This document shows, in pieces, positions 37,446-46,175 of a stretch of 64,000 bases of DNA. Source of the stretch: Psychrobacter sp. UBA6766 (lineage in GTDB: Bacteria > Pseudomonadota > Gammaproteobacteria > Pseudomonadales > Moraxellaceae); assembly GCF_002453355.1 (NCBI RefSeq), contig NZ_DKGQ01000022.1, positions 1 through 64,000 of the forward strand. Reading direction: 5' to 3'. A program made the position numbers and the translations under genes. The stretch's first letter is position 1, and every line of letters starts with the position of its first letter. A model generated the notes under the pieces. It ran no database searches, was not told the origin of the DNA, and was given only the letters and a program-made list of their open reading frames with translations.

Positions 37446-38522
37446 CTATATTCTTACAATCTCTTCAAATAATCCTTCTACAGTATCGCTAGTAAGAGCA
37501 GTGTTGGCATTGACGTTCCGTGTTACCTTTTTACCTATCACCTCATGCAGATATTTTGGTGCTAAGCCAAACCCAGGTCGGACACTGCGTACAGAGTCTT
37601 CAGCTATCGTATCGCCTTCTGCCATATCTTTTACAAAATATAATGAACGGCGAAACTTAGTATTGGATTTTTCACTGGCTTTTCGGCTGTAATCTACCTG
37701 TCCAAGCGCTTGCCAAGCTGTCTTGGTATCACGGCATAAGGCAGCCAAATCTGCTGGCTCTAATGAAAAACTGTCGTCAGGACCACCACCATTACGATCA
37801 AGGGTAAAGTGCTTTTCGATGATAGAGGCTCCAAGGGCGACACTTGTGATTGCAGTGGTATTATCAAGAGTGTGATCAGATAAGCCTGTGACCAACCCAA
37901 AGCGCTCTATCATATCGGCAATAGTACGCAGGTTATAATCGGCAGCAGGCGCAGGATAACCACTGACACAGTGAAGGATGGCTAGCTCCTTACAGCCGCC
38001 TACACGTGCAGCATCTATCGCTTCTTTTATTTCATCAATATTGGCCATACCAGTAGATATAATCATCGGCTTGCCAGTACTAGCAACGTACTTAATTAAT
38101 GCTAAGTCAACGGCCTCAAAAGAAGCTATTTTGTATGCAGGTGCTCCTAGATCCTCAAGTAGATCTACAGCGGTGCTGTCAAAAGGGGAGCTAAATATCG
38201 TAATACTTAGTTGACGAGCATAATCGAACAGTGGCTTATGCCAATCCCATGGGGTATGAGCCCACTCGTACAAATCATACAAAGTACGTCCAGCCCATAA
38301 ACCCTCTGAAATTTGAAAATCCGGTAAGTCTGACTTTAAAGTAATCGTATCAGGCCTGTACGTTTGCATTTTAACGGCGTCAGCACCAACGCGTTTGGCT
38401 TCTGCAATAATACGTAAAGCCACATCGAGGTCCCCATTATGATTTGCCGACATCTCAGCAATGATATAAGGGGCTTGATTAAGACCTATGATACGACCAT
38501 CTATATTGATACTATTGGTCAT
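37446..38522 (-). CDS. pseI: Pseudaminic acid synthase PseI
   Basis: Condenses a 2,4-diacylamino-2,4,6-trideoxy hexose with phosphoenolpyruvate to give the nine-carbon acid. The 358-residue NeuB-family protein has an N-terminal TIM barrel (AEMSANHNGD, KMQTYRPDTI, HCVSGYPAP, GLSDHT, EKHFTLDR) and a C-terminal SAF antifreeze-like domain (from about 290, with RSLYFVKDMAEGD). EMSANHNGD and KMQTYRPDTITL favour PseI over NeuB or LegI. GGAG precedes the ATG; the start overlaps the upstream gene by 11 bases. Confidence 0.92.
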   Translation of the reverse strand: MTNSINIDGRIIGLNQAPYIIAEMSANHNGDLDVALRIIAEAKRVGADAVKMQTYRPDTITLKSDLPDFQISEGLWAGRTLYDLYEWAHTPWDWHKPLFDYARQLSITIFSSPFDSTAVDLLEDLGAPAYKIASFEAVDLALIKYVASTGKPMIISTGMANIDEIKEAIDAARVGGCKELAILHCVSGYPAPAADYNLRTIADMIERFGLVTGLSDHTLDNTTAITSVALGASIIEKHFTLDRNGGGPDDSFSLEPADLAALCRDTKTAWQALGQVDYSRKASEKSNTKFRRSLYFVKDMAEGDTIAEDSVRSVRPGFGLAPKYLHEVIGKKVTRNVNANTALTSDTVEGLFEEIVRI

Positions 38523-39159
38523 TTATTTTCTCCAAAGTAATTTTATACCTCTCTCCATACAGCTCTATATATGCAGGAAATCGATCAGGATCACAGACTC
38601 GGATTTTATTAAACTGACTCTCTATACTTTTGAAGGGATCAACTGCGCTATCCTTAGATGTACGTTTGGAATAATAAGTTGGCGCTATATTTAGGTCTTG
38701 TGGCTTAGGTGAAACACTCTTGAAATTACTAACCGCAAAATCTACTAACTCAATTTCTTTTTCAAATAGTTGGTGATTGATTTCATTCCATAGTGCATGT
38801 TTGGGTACTTGAAACTTTAATTTTTTCCATATTTTGCCACTATCGACCTTATTACTCGCTTCTAGCAATGTTAAAGTCAGCTCCTCTTTTCCTTCTAAAA
38901 TACTCCATATATGAGGGCTCCACCCCCTACCTTTTGGTAAGTCACTGGCATGAATTACTAGGCAGTTCATATAAGCATTACGCTCTTGGCTACTTATAAT
39001 CTCTGAACAGGAAATGAGAAATAATATGTCACCTCCAGACAGATCGTTTTTCTGACGCACTAGCTCTATCTCATGTTTGCTATTGTTCTTTTTGATCCAG
39101 GCGTATAGATAGTCATTGACGGGATGCCTAGGGTCATTACATAGGAAACTGATCTTCAT
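38512..39159 (-). CDS. Formyltransferase-fold N-acyltransferase in the PseH position
   Basis: A 215-residue protein with the Rossmann-type core of the methionyl-tRNA/sugar N-formyltransferases. The catalytic His70 (IHASDLPKGRG) and Asp106 (KVDSGKIW) lie 36 apart, as in E. coli Fmt, but the usual Asn two residues before the His is Val68. In pseudaminic acid synthesis an N-acetyltransferase (PseH) acts between PseC and PseG; no such gene is present, so this protein probably acylates the C4 amine. Whether it formylates is doubtful without the Asn. AAAGGA precedes the chosen ATG. Confidence 0.72.
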   Translation of the reverse strand: MKISFLCNDPRHPVNDYLYAWIKKNNSKHEIELVRQKNDLSGGDILFLISCSEIISSQERNAYMNCLVIHASDLPKGRGWSPHIWSILEGKEELTLTLLEASNKVDSGKIWKKLKFQVPKHALWNEINHQLFEKEIELVDFAVSNFKSVSPKPQDLNIAPTYYSKRTSKDSAVDPFKSIESQFNKIRVCDPDRFPAYIELYGERYKITLEKINDQ

Positions 39160-39175
39160 AATATTTCCTTTCGGC

Positions 39176-40282
39176 CTATTGAAATAAAAATCTTGCGAGG
39201 CGTAATGCGCCAAGCCCATCAGTAACGTTGCTTACCGCCTTACTCATATCTTTCATCTTAGGTACGACTGACTTTATGACTTGATCAAACGCTAATGGCT
39301 CAGACTCTAATATATTTATATCAAATGTTCGTGCAGCCCCCGCATCTTCTAATGCGCTAGCAATAATCTGTTGGTTATCCGCCAAAACCAGCATAATAGT
39401 CGGCAGTCCCAAACAGCACCTTTCCCATGAGGTTGACCCTGCAGCGCCGATAGCCACATCACTATTGGCCATTAGCTCAGCCATATTATTTACGCCTACC
39501 TTTACTACCGTACGCCACTGCATGATTGCGGCTTGTTTTTTTACTGCTTCAATCCATGGTGAGGTGGAACCCATCACGATGGTAATTGAGCAGGAATCCG
39601 GTAAAGATTTCGTTTGCAATTCTTTCAGGATTTTGGTTGTCATATTATCCTTATCAACCCCACCTAAATTAATCAAAATACTTGCCAATTTATTATGTTG
39701 ACGCCGCTCTAAGCTGTAGCTTCGCCATTCTGCAAATTCAGGCCTAAGTAACGCATATTTAGACCCGCATAGTAATTCACAATCTTTATTAACATAGGCA
39801 GCATAGTCTTGCGGCTCACGACCAAAGTTTTGATCCAGTAAAACGTCGCAATCATGCTTTCGATCTGCCAGATCATCGATGACCATTAGCTTTTTGCAAT
39901 AAGGCTGCAGTCTTTTTTCCCAACTCTCATCTAGCGCATAGTGATCAACGATTAACCAATTAGGCTTTATCTGCTCCACTATCGAGCGACTTAGCTCTGC
40001 ATCTCTTTGTTGCGTACTAGCCAGCCAATCAGCGTGGGCAAGTAAATCCTTATTTTCTGTCTCAACACCTAAGTCTTGCTCTAAAGGAAGCGGATATACT
40101 TTATATCCCTGCTGCTGAATCTCCTCAATCAAATTGCCATCGTGCTGACGGCATATAAAAGAACATTCCGCGCCTTGCCTAGATAGCTCATCAGCTAAAG
40201 TCAAGCAGCGCATGACGTGACCAGATCCTATCTGAATAGAAGCATCACAGCGAAAGACAATCTTGTACTCTTTCGCTGTCAT
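39176..40282 (-). CDS. pseG: UDP-sugar hydrolase PseG
   Basis: Removes UDP from the diacylamino-hexose before condensation. The 368-residue GT-B-fold protein has RCDASIQIGSGHVMRCLTLADEL with the catalytic His, VDHYALDESWE, INLGGVDKDN and the GAAGSTSWERCCLGLPT motif. ATGA overlaps the pseF stop. Unlike some relatives, no acetyltransferase domain is fused to its C-terminus. Confidence 0.9.
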   Translation of the reverse strand: MTAKEYKIVFRCDASIQIGSGHVMRCLTLADELSRQGAECSFICRQHDGNLIEEIQQQGYKVYPLPLEQDLGVETENKDLLAHADWLASTQQRDAELSRSIVEQIKPNWLIVDHYALDESWEKRLQPYCKKLMVIDDLADRKHDCDVLLDQNFGREPQDYAAYVNKDCELLCGSKYALLRPEFAEWRSYSLERRQHNKLASILINLGGVDKDNMTTKILKELQTKSLPDSCSITIVMGSTSPWIEAVKKQAAIMQWRTVVKVGVNNMAELMANSDVAIGAAGSTSWERCCLGLPTIMLVLADNQQIIASALEDAGAARTFDINILESEPLAFDQVIKSVVPKMKDMSKAVSNVTDGLGALRLARFLFQ

Positions 40283-40983
40283 GACGAGTAATCACTGTCT
40301 ACGTCTAATGCATTGGCAATTTCTAAATCCTCATAGTCGTCTATGTCCATGGCACTTTTTAACGAAATAGGCTCAAATGTGTAACCTGCTGAATAGAACG
40401 TTTGGTGAGCCAACAGCGCTTTCACTGTAGATATCCAAATAGCTCCCGTTGGACAATAAAGCTTGGGCAAGTCTTGAGAACGCTGAGACAACGTTTCGGA
40501 AAAAACTTGAGTGGGCTTACCCGTATCATTAATTGTTGCCGCCCACCACGGATTCATCCACCCATACTCAAAGCAGCTAATTTGAGCTGTGCGCTTTTTT
40601 GCTTCAAATATAGAAACTAACGATTGTATATCCGCACTATTTCGTAATGGACAATTTGCCATCAATTGAACCACCACATTATATTTCTCGTTCCAATACT
40701 CCATAGCCTGCTGTAAAGCAAGTGTTGTGGCCTCGCTAACGGTGGAATAATCATCAGCAAAACTGTTGCGTAGAAAGGGTACTTCCGCACCAAATTGCTT
40801 TGATATTTCTGCTATTTCTGTATCATCGGTAGAAACAAGGATGCGATCAAACAATTTAGATTCTTCCGCCGCTTTAATGGTCCAAGCGATCATCGGTAAA
40901 CCATTAAAATCGGTTATGTTTTTTTTCGGGATTCTTTTTGAGCCTCCGCGAGCAGGAATAATGGCAATTCTACGGTTTACCAT
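40279..40983 (-). CDS. pseF: CMP-nonulosonic acid cytidylyltransferase PseF
   Basis: Activates the nonulosonic acid with CTP. The 234-residue protein shows IIPARGGSKRIPKKNI, GLPMIAWTI, STDDTEIA and the LMANCPLRNSADI segment of the NeuA/PseF family. The ATG is the fourth codon of a GTG-opened frame, with a GGGGGGTGG run upstream. It overlaps the SDR gene and leads into pseG by ATGA. Confidence 0.9.
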   Translation of the reverse strand: MVNRRIAIIPARGGSKRIPKKNITDFNGLPMIAWTIKAAEESKLFDRILVSTDDTEIAEISKQFGAEVPFLRNSFADDYSTVSEATTLALQQAMEYWNEKYNVVVQLMANCPLRNSADIQSLVSIFEAKKRTAQISCFEYGWMNPWWAATINDTGKPTQVFSETLSQRSQDLPKLYCPTGAIWISTVKALLAHQTFYSAGYTFEPISLKSAMDIDDYEDLEIANALDVDSDYSS

Positions 40984-41732
40984 AATGTCCACCCCCCATC
41001 AGCCTGAATGGTTTGACCATTGATTGCTTTACAGTTTTCTGAAACTAAAAAATCTAGAGGCCCTATGAGATCTGACTCGGATAGCATACGACCGCTTGGC
41101 GTAAGCTTTGCATATCTGGCTTCAAAACTATCATCAACGCGACCGCTGACACCGCCATAGGCAATACAATTAACCCTTATATCGAAATCAGAAAAACGTA
41201 CAGCCAACTCCTTTGTTAGATGTATCAATGCTGCTTTGGCAACACTGTATTGAATCGGCGACTGTTTTGGATAATCCTCATATAAAGCAGGGTTGGCAGC
41301 GACGACCCCATACTGCGAGCCTATATTGGTAACGGTGCTTAGCTCGGTTGGCTGAATATTGAACAACCCTATTGATAGCTCATAAGGCACGATAACATCC
41401 ATCAAATACTCAGCTAAAAAATCTTCACGGCTAGTCTGACCTAATGAGTCTGTCTGCAGAAAATCCAAACTACGCGCATTGTTCACCAAGTGATTAATGA
41501 TATAGCCAGTATCTTGAATGTGCTTAACGATGTCCTGTACTGCTTGCGGCTTAGTAAAATCAACTATCAGCGGCATCAAATAACAGTCGCCAACTATCTC
41601 TTTTATTAAACTATCGGCATTATCTTGAGAGGTCGTCGTAAATAACACCTGCCAGCCCTTAGCTGCGAAATGTTTGACAAACTGCCTGCCAAACTTACCT
41701 GTACCACCCGTAATCAAGATCGTCTCTATCAT
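40977..41732 (-). CDS. Short-chain dehydrogenase/reductase (PtmA-like)
   Basis: A 251-residue Rossmann-fold oxidoreductase: TGGTGKFGRQF cofactor loop, NNARS, a catalytic Ser in NIGSQYG, and YSVAKAAL. The ATGA overlap with the upstream oxidoreductase and the AGAGG site decide the start. SDRs of this type occur in flagellin-glycan nonulosonate loci. It is the third of three consecutive redox genes inserted between pseC and pseF. The substrate is unknown. Confidence 0.85.
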   Translation of the reverse strand: MIETILITGGTGKFGRQFVKHFAAKGWQVLFTTTSQDNADSLIKEIVGDCYLMPLIVDFTKPQAVQDIVKHIQDTGYIINHLVNNARSLDFLQTDSLGQTSREDFLAEYLMDVIVPYELSIGLFNIQPTELSTVTNIGSQYGVVAANPALYEDYPKQSPIQYSVAKAALIHLTKELAVRFSDFDIRVNCIAYGGVSGRVDDSFEARYAKLTPSGRMLSESDLIGPLDFLVSENCKAINGQTIQADGGWTLW

Positions 41733-42628
41733 TGGCAACCTCTTTCAAGCAGTTGAACCACTGTTGTATTAAATGCTTTATCTGACATTACCTTCTTGTC
41801 TGAGATACCTTGTATAAAAGCTTGTAAAGCTGCTTTAAACGCTGAGAATGAATCTGTAAATGTAAAGTCTTTCCAACCACTCGTGCCAAACACTCTGATT
41901 GAGATTGAGGTTTGCACATCACCCAGTGCAAAAAAATTGGTCTGTATACCACTTCCCCAGCGAACCATTAGGCTACCCGAGCCGCTGTCTTTATCAGCAG
42001 AAAGAACGGTCATTTCTACTGGTTTATCCCCTTCTGAGAGCATGTTTAGCACGGGTTCAATAATATGTACGGCATATTTAGACCATGATTTTGGGGTAAA
42101 TGCAGCGATTTGCTTAATAGTTCCCAAACTCTGCCTATCTGCCTTAGTCAGCGCTAACTGCTGGCTATATCTGAGCGCTGAACAAGTAAAGATCTGACCT
42201 GAATATTGTTCTAATGCATATAACCTATCTAAATCATTAATTGATAGAGCAATGGGTTTGTCTATATAAGTAGGGATGCCTTGACGTAAGAATGGTTCGG
42301 CATACTGCAAATGGTTATAGGCATCATCACGTGCCAACAGAACGGCATCTACTTGTCCAATCATATCTGTGTAACAAGCTACGACGTGCTCGATTTTTGC
42401 CGCTTTGGCAATGTGCCGAGAAAGTGCGATATCTTGTGTCCAAATAGCAGTCACTCTCGCCTCTTTTATTTGACTCGCAGGCCAGTGTTGCTGCTCTAAA
42501 TAACGTGGTATAACAGGATAGCCACATTTTTCCATTTCCAGCGCATCATAACCATTAAAGATAGCGCTCCATGAATAAGGATGCCCATTGCCTTCAGATG
42601 AACCGATGACGCCCAATTTTAATGTCAT
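41729..42628 (-). CDS. Gfo/Idh/MocA family oxidoreductase
   Basis: A 299-residue NAD(P)-dependent oxidoreductase. The N-terminal Rossmann fold has GVIGSSEGNGHPYS, the family EKP motif appears as IDKPIAL with the catalytic Lys (about 124), and the C-terminal domain has a YAVHIIEPVL segment where GxHxxD is usual. GAGG precedes the ATG, three codons into a GTG-opened frame, and its TGA overlaps the SDR start. Family members oxidise or epimerise sugars. The second of the redox trio. Confidence 0.82.
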   Translation of the reverse strand: MTLKLGVIGSSEGNGHPYSWSAIFNGYDALEMEKCGYPVIPRYLEQQHWPASQIKEARVTAIWTQDIALSRHIAKAAKIEHVVACYTDMIGQVDAVLLARDDAYNHLQYAEPFLRQGIPTYIDKPIALSINDLDRLYALEQYSGQIFTCSALRYSQQLALTKADRQSLGTIKQIAAFTPKSWSKYAVHIIEPVLNMLSEGDKPVEMTVLSADKDSGSGSLMVRWGSGIQTNFFALGDVQTSISIRVFGTSGWKDFTFTDSFSAFKAALQAFIQGISDKKVMSDKAFNTTVVQLLERGCQ

Positions 42629-43509
42629 AGCTGCCACCTCGACGGATTAATCAAACCTTCGTCTACTGATTGCAAGAAGTCAGGAATGCCAATGCTAGGA
42701 GTATTAATTGCAGCAATGATTTGTTTCAGCTGCCAAATATCATCTACTCCGACTACAATTTTATCGATATCACTATGTTGGTTAAGATAGCTTAAGCAGG
42801 CCTGCAAAGGAGAGATGCCTTGTTGATTTAACCACTGATGGTACTGTTTAATTAATGATGCCCATGGCGCGAAATATACTGGAATCTTTTCACTTGGCAT
42901 CAATAAAAGACCTTGTAAAAAAACTGATCTAATATGAATGGCTGCACCTGCTTTTTTTAGCTGTTTAAGCATTCCTGTATTCTCCATACGCCGATCAAAT
43001 ATATTCATAGGTGCTTGAATCACATCAAAATCAAACCTTTTAATCAGCTCGGATAGTTCATCAGGACCATAAACAGAAACCCCAATCTGGTCCACCATGC
43101 CCTGCTCTTTGAGTTTTAATATCGACTTATATATTTTCTCTCCGTTTGTCCCTAGCAACTGGGCTGGCTTATGTAATAACAAGTCGTGCAATTTGTTCGT
43201 TTTTAAACGCTTTAATGAAGCTATTGTTTGTTCTAGCACCCATTCTTCTACGTTTGAACAATCAGATGGCACTGCTGGTAACTTACTGACTATCTCAAAC
43301 TTCGTAAGGTTATACCGACCTAAGACTTGTTCACTATCACCATAAGCAATAGCGGTATCGAGCATTGTTATGTCACATGCGCTGGCTATTTTTAGTAATT
43401 GCGCGACCATGTCGCTTGGTACTTTATCTGACATATTGGCTAAACCATATTTCAGCCCGAATTGCGCCGTTCCTAGCGCAAGCTTGTGACTGTGCGCTAG
43501 GGTATTCAT
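42625..43509 (-). CDS. Aldo/keto reductase
   Basis: A 294-residue TIM-barrel NAD(P)H-dependent reductase. It shows LGTAQFGLKYGLAN, the catalytic LDTAIAYGDSE Asp/Tyr, IVSKL with the catalytic Lys, and LLLHKP with the His. The start and the pseC stop overlap as ATGA, and its end overlaps the next oxidoreductase. AKRs of this short type are seen in sugar-nucleotide clusters. First of the redox trio; substrate unknown. Confidence 0.85.
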   Translation of the reverse strand: MNTLAHSHKLALGTAQFGLKYGLANMSDKVPSDMVAQLLKIASACDITMLDTAIAYGDSEQVLGRYNLTKFEIVSKLPAVPSDCSNVEEWVLEQTIASLKRLKTNKLHDLLLHKPAQLLGTNGEKIYKSILKLKEQGMVDQIGVSVYGPDELSELIKRFDFDVIQAPMNIFDRRMENTGMLKQLKKAGAAIHIRSVFLQGLLLMPSEKIPVYFAPWASLIKQYHQWLNQQGISPLQACLSYLNQHSDIDKIVVGVDDIWQLKQIIAAINTPSIGIPDFLQSVDEGLINPSRWQL

Positions 43510-44672
43510 GTTTCTTTACTCAATATGGTTTTCAGCGTCGAGCATACAGTGTCTTGTTGCCCTTCAGTCATCGCTGAAAACAGTGGGATACTGATGGCTT
43601 CTTTATAATACTGCTCCGCTTCAGGGAATTGACCAGACGCAAATCCCAATTTTTGATAATAGGGCTGCATATGCACAGGAATATAATGCAGATTAACGAG
43701 AACCCCTGCCGCCCGCAGCGCGTTAAACACATCAAGGTGGGTTATGTTAATTTTTTCTAATTGCAGGCGAATGACGTATAGATGTCTGGCTGATTCACTG
43801 TCGGGGTGTTGCCAGGGTAAGGTGATTGGTAGATTTTGAAGTAACTCGTCATAGCGAGACGCTAGCTTATGACGCTTGATAACAAACGCTTCTAAGCGCT
43901 GCATTTGTGATAGCCCAAGAGCAGCTTGCAACTCTGTCATTCGATAGTTAAAGCCCAATGCAATTTGCTGATAATACCAAGGGCCATCTGCAGCTTTAGT
44001 CATTAACTCTTCATCACGAGTAATACCATGACTGCGCAGTAGCAACATTTTTTCAGCGAGATCTGCCCTATTGGTCACGGCAGCGCCACCTTCAGCACTG
44101 GTGACTATCTTGACCGGATGAAAACTAAATATCGTGATGTCACTGTAGCGACAATTACCAATAGGCTCACCCTTATATTTACCGCCAATCGCATGTGAGG
44201 CATCTTCAATAATGTGAAAGCCATACTTTTTAGCCAGTTCATGGATTGCTTGCATATCACATGACTGACCACTGAAATGCACAGGGATTACTATTTTCGG
44301 TAGCTTTCCTACCTTTTGCGCTGCAATAAGCTTTTTCTCTAATTGTTTCGCGCAAAGATTATAAGTACGGGGATCGATATCGACAAAATCAACTTTGGCC
44401 CCGCAATACAGCGCACAGTTTGCTGAAGCGACAAAAGTATTTGGTGTTGTCCAAAGCCAATCTTCATTGCCTAACCCTAAGGCCAAACAGGCGATATGTA
44501 ATGCCGACGTGGCACTATTAACCGCAACCGCATATTTGGCACCACACGCATCTATGATGACCTGTTCAAATGTGGGAACTTGAGGGCCTTGGGTCAAAAA
44601 ATCTGATTTAAGCACCTCAACAACCGCATTAATATCTTGCTGATTGATGTCTTGGCGGCCATAGGGAATCAT
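43506..44672 (-). CDS. pseC: UDP-4-amino-4,6-dideoxy-AltNAc transaminase PseC
   Basis: PLP enzyme that aminates the 4-keto product of PseB. The 388-residue DegT-family protein has IPYGRQDINQQDI, the ATSALHIACLALG phosphate region, EDASHAIGGKYKG, and FSFHPVKIVTSAEGG with the PLP Lys. GGGAG precedes the ATG, which abuts the pseB stop. The gene order and sequence fit PseC rather than LegC, though the two are not separated by motif alone. Confidence 0.92.
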   Translation of the reverse strand: MIPYGRQDINQQDINAVVEVLKSDFLTQGPQVPTFEQVIIDACGAKYAVAVNSATSALHIACLALGLGNEDWLWTTPNTFVASANCALYCGAKVDFVDIDPRTYNLCAKQLEKKLIAAQKVGKLPKIVIPVHFSGQSCDMQAIHELAKKYGFHIIEDASHAIGGKYKGEPIGNCRYSDITIFSFHPVKIVTSAEGGAAVTNRADLAEKMLLLRSHGITRDEELMTKAADGPWYYQQIALGFNYRMTELQAALGLSQMQRLEAFVIKRHKLASRYDELLQNLPITLPWQHPDSESARHLYVIRLQLEKINITHLDVFNALRAAGVLVNLHYIPVHMQPYYQKLGFASGQFPEAEQYYKEAISIPLFSAMTEGQQDTVCSTLKTILSKET

Positions 44673-45671
44673 TTAGACGCTCCCTATTTTTTCGCAGTTT
44701 ATCTGTAGCCAATCTTGCAAATCGCCATCAGACATCCACTCGAGGTTACTATCACTGGCATACACGAAACCTTTAGGTACTTTTTTGCCATCTTTGATTC
44801 GCTTTGGACATACTGCCCAGTTATGTATCAGCGGCAAAATTTTGAAATGTTCGGGATATTCATAGGTATAATAAGCGTCTTCGCTACTGATCATTTGTTC
44901 ATGCAGTTTCTCACCGGGACGAATACCTATAATTTCCTGCTTGGCTTCTGGGGCGAGTACTCTGGCGAGATCTGTCATTTTAATAGAAGGGATTTTTTTG
45001 ACGTAAATCTCGCCACCAATCATATCTTCGAACGCATGCCAAACTAACCTGACGCCATCTTCTAGTGAAATCATAAAGCGGGTCATACGGTCATCGGTAA
45101 TCGGTAGCACACCTTTATCTCTAATAGACATGAAAAAAGGAATGACTGAGCCACGCGAACCCATCACATTGCCATATCGTACTACTGAAAACTTAGTGCC
45201 ATGCTCGCCAGAATAAGCGTTACCCGCTACGAACAGTTTATCGGAAGCAAGCTTAGTAGCACCATAAAGGTTGATCGGGCTACTGGCTTTATCAGTAGAG
45301 AGCGCAACCACACCTTTGACCCCTTTATCAATACAGGCATCAATTAAGTTCATGGCACCATTGATATTGGTTTTTACACATTCAAAGGGATTGTATTCAG
45401 CAGTGGGTACAATTTTAGTAGCAGCAGCATGAACCACATAATCAACGCCGTCTAATGCACGGTATAAGCGCTCTTTATCACGGACATTGCCGATGAAGAA
45501 GCGCACTCTATCGTCACCGACGAATTTTTTTGCCATCTCCCATTGCTTCATCTCATCACGTGAAAAGATGATGATTTTTTTAGGATTATATTTCGCTAAG
45601 GTCATGGGTAAAAAGGTATTACCAAATGAACCTGTGCCGCCAGTGATAAGAATAGTGCTATTAGTCAACAT
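44673..45671 (-). CDS. pseB: UDP-GlcNAc 4,6-dehydratase (inverting) PseB
   Basis: Dehydrates UDP-GlcNAc and inverts C5 in the first step to pseudaminic acid. The protein is about 332 residues, soluble and short as PseB should be, unlike the membrane-bound PglF/LegB-type dehydratases. It has ITGGTGSFGNTF, HAAATKIVPTAEYNP (catalytic region), STDKASSPINLYGATK with a PseB-type Met/Lys arrangement, and IRPGEKLHEQM. A GAGGG site supports this ATG over an upstream TTG. It is the first gene of the operon and follows a strong terminator upstream. Confidence 0.93.
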   Translation of the reverse strand: MLTNSTILITGGTGSFGNTFLPMTLAKYNPKKIIIFSRDEMKQWEMAKKFVGDDRVRFFIGNVRDKERLYRALDGVDYVVHAAATKIVPTAEYNPFECVKTNINGAMNLIDACIDKGVKGVVALSTDKASSPINLYGATKLASDKLFVAGNAYSGEHGTKFSVVRYGNVMGSRGSVIPFFMSIRDKGVLPITDDRMTRFMISLEDGVRLVWHAFEDMIGGEIYVKKIPSIKMTDLARVLAPEAKQEIIGIRPGEKLHEQMISSEDAYYTYEYPEHFKILPLIHNWAVCPKRIKDGKKVPKGFVYASDSNLEWMSDGDLQDWLQINCEKIGSV

Positions 45672-45865
45672 GTAAAATCCCTCTACCAGTTGCAACGCTA
45701 CCAAATATTATTCGATCAATTATTCTGTAATAAACTTAACAAAACTATAACACCATTAATATGCAAAATAAAGCATATATATATTTATTAATATAAATAT
45801 TTAAATATATAGCCAGAAAAAATAAATTATACATAATATAAATGACAAAAATTAATCATCAAAAA

Positions 45866-45919
45866 AAAGAGCGTTGGCCTAAACATATGATTATTCATAT
45901 ATGTAAGCCAACGCTCTTT
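45866..45919 (-). terminator. Strong terminator after the DUF4910 gene
   Basis: Perfect 13-bp stem AAAGAGCGTTGGC / GCCAACGCTCTTT, extended by ACATAT pairings in the loop, with a run of eight T on the minus strand. It ends the transcript from the right-hand half of the locus and so splits the locus into at least two transcription units. Confidence 0.88.
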
Positions 45920-46006
45920 ACCAGTTAGAAGAAATCACTATTATCTACAGAAAAAATAATTTAGAAAATAATTAATATAGTAGAATTACTCTAAAATCGG
46001 TACAGT

Positions 46007-46071
46007 GCGACTGAGATGAATTTCTCGTAGCCTCTGTGACAACAGTAAGCAAGGAAAATTTATACCAGTCG
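46007..46071. repeat. Palindromic dispersed repeat, copy C
   Basis: Reverse-oriented copy: reads from the other strand as CGACTGGTATAAATTTTCC, TTGCTTACTGT, AGAGGCTAC and CAGTCGC, matching copies A and B. GAACTGACTATAAAA follows about 30 bases on, a flank shared with copy B. Confidence 0.75.
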
Positions 46072-46175
46072 TACATAGGTATAACGTATTGCTTTTATTT
46101 TGAACTGACTATAAAAACATGAGCTACAGTGTTCGATGTGGTAAAAGTAAGCAGATTAGCAATCTACTATAAAGG

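Larger units (their letters stand above)
45672..46175. other. Intergenic region upstream of the pse operon
   Basis: A 500-base gap that holds the terminator at 45866-45919, repeat copy C (46007-46071) and the presumed promoter of pseB between the terminator and the gene. The stretch 45720-45860 is extremely AT-rich. No gene was seen. Confidence 0.5.

Noticed and set aside
37446..38522. NeuB (sialic acid) or LegI identity for the synthase
   Set aside because: The soluble PseB-type dehydratase and PseC/PseG/PseF neighbours fit the pseudaminic-type route better; the final acid may still be a variant.
23773..39159. Functional link between folD and the formyltransferase-fold gene
   Set aside because: folD makes 10-formyl-THF, but it is a conserved housekeeping gene at the locus edge and the acyltransferase lacks the catalytic Asn; proximity is probably chance.
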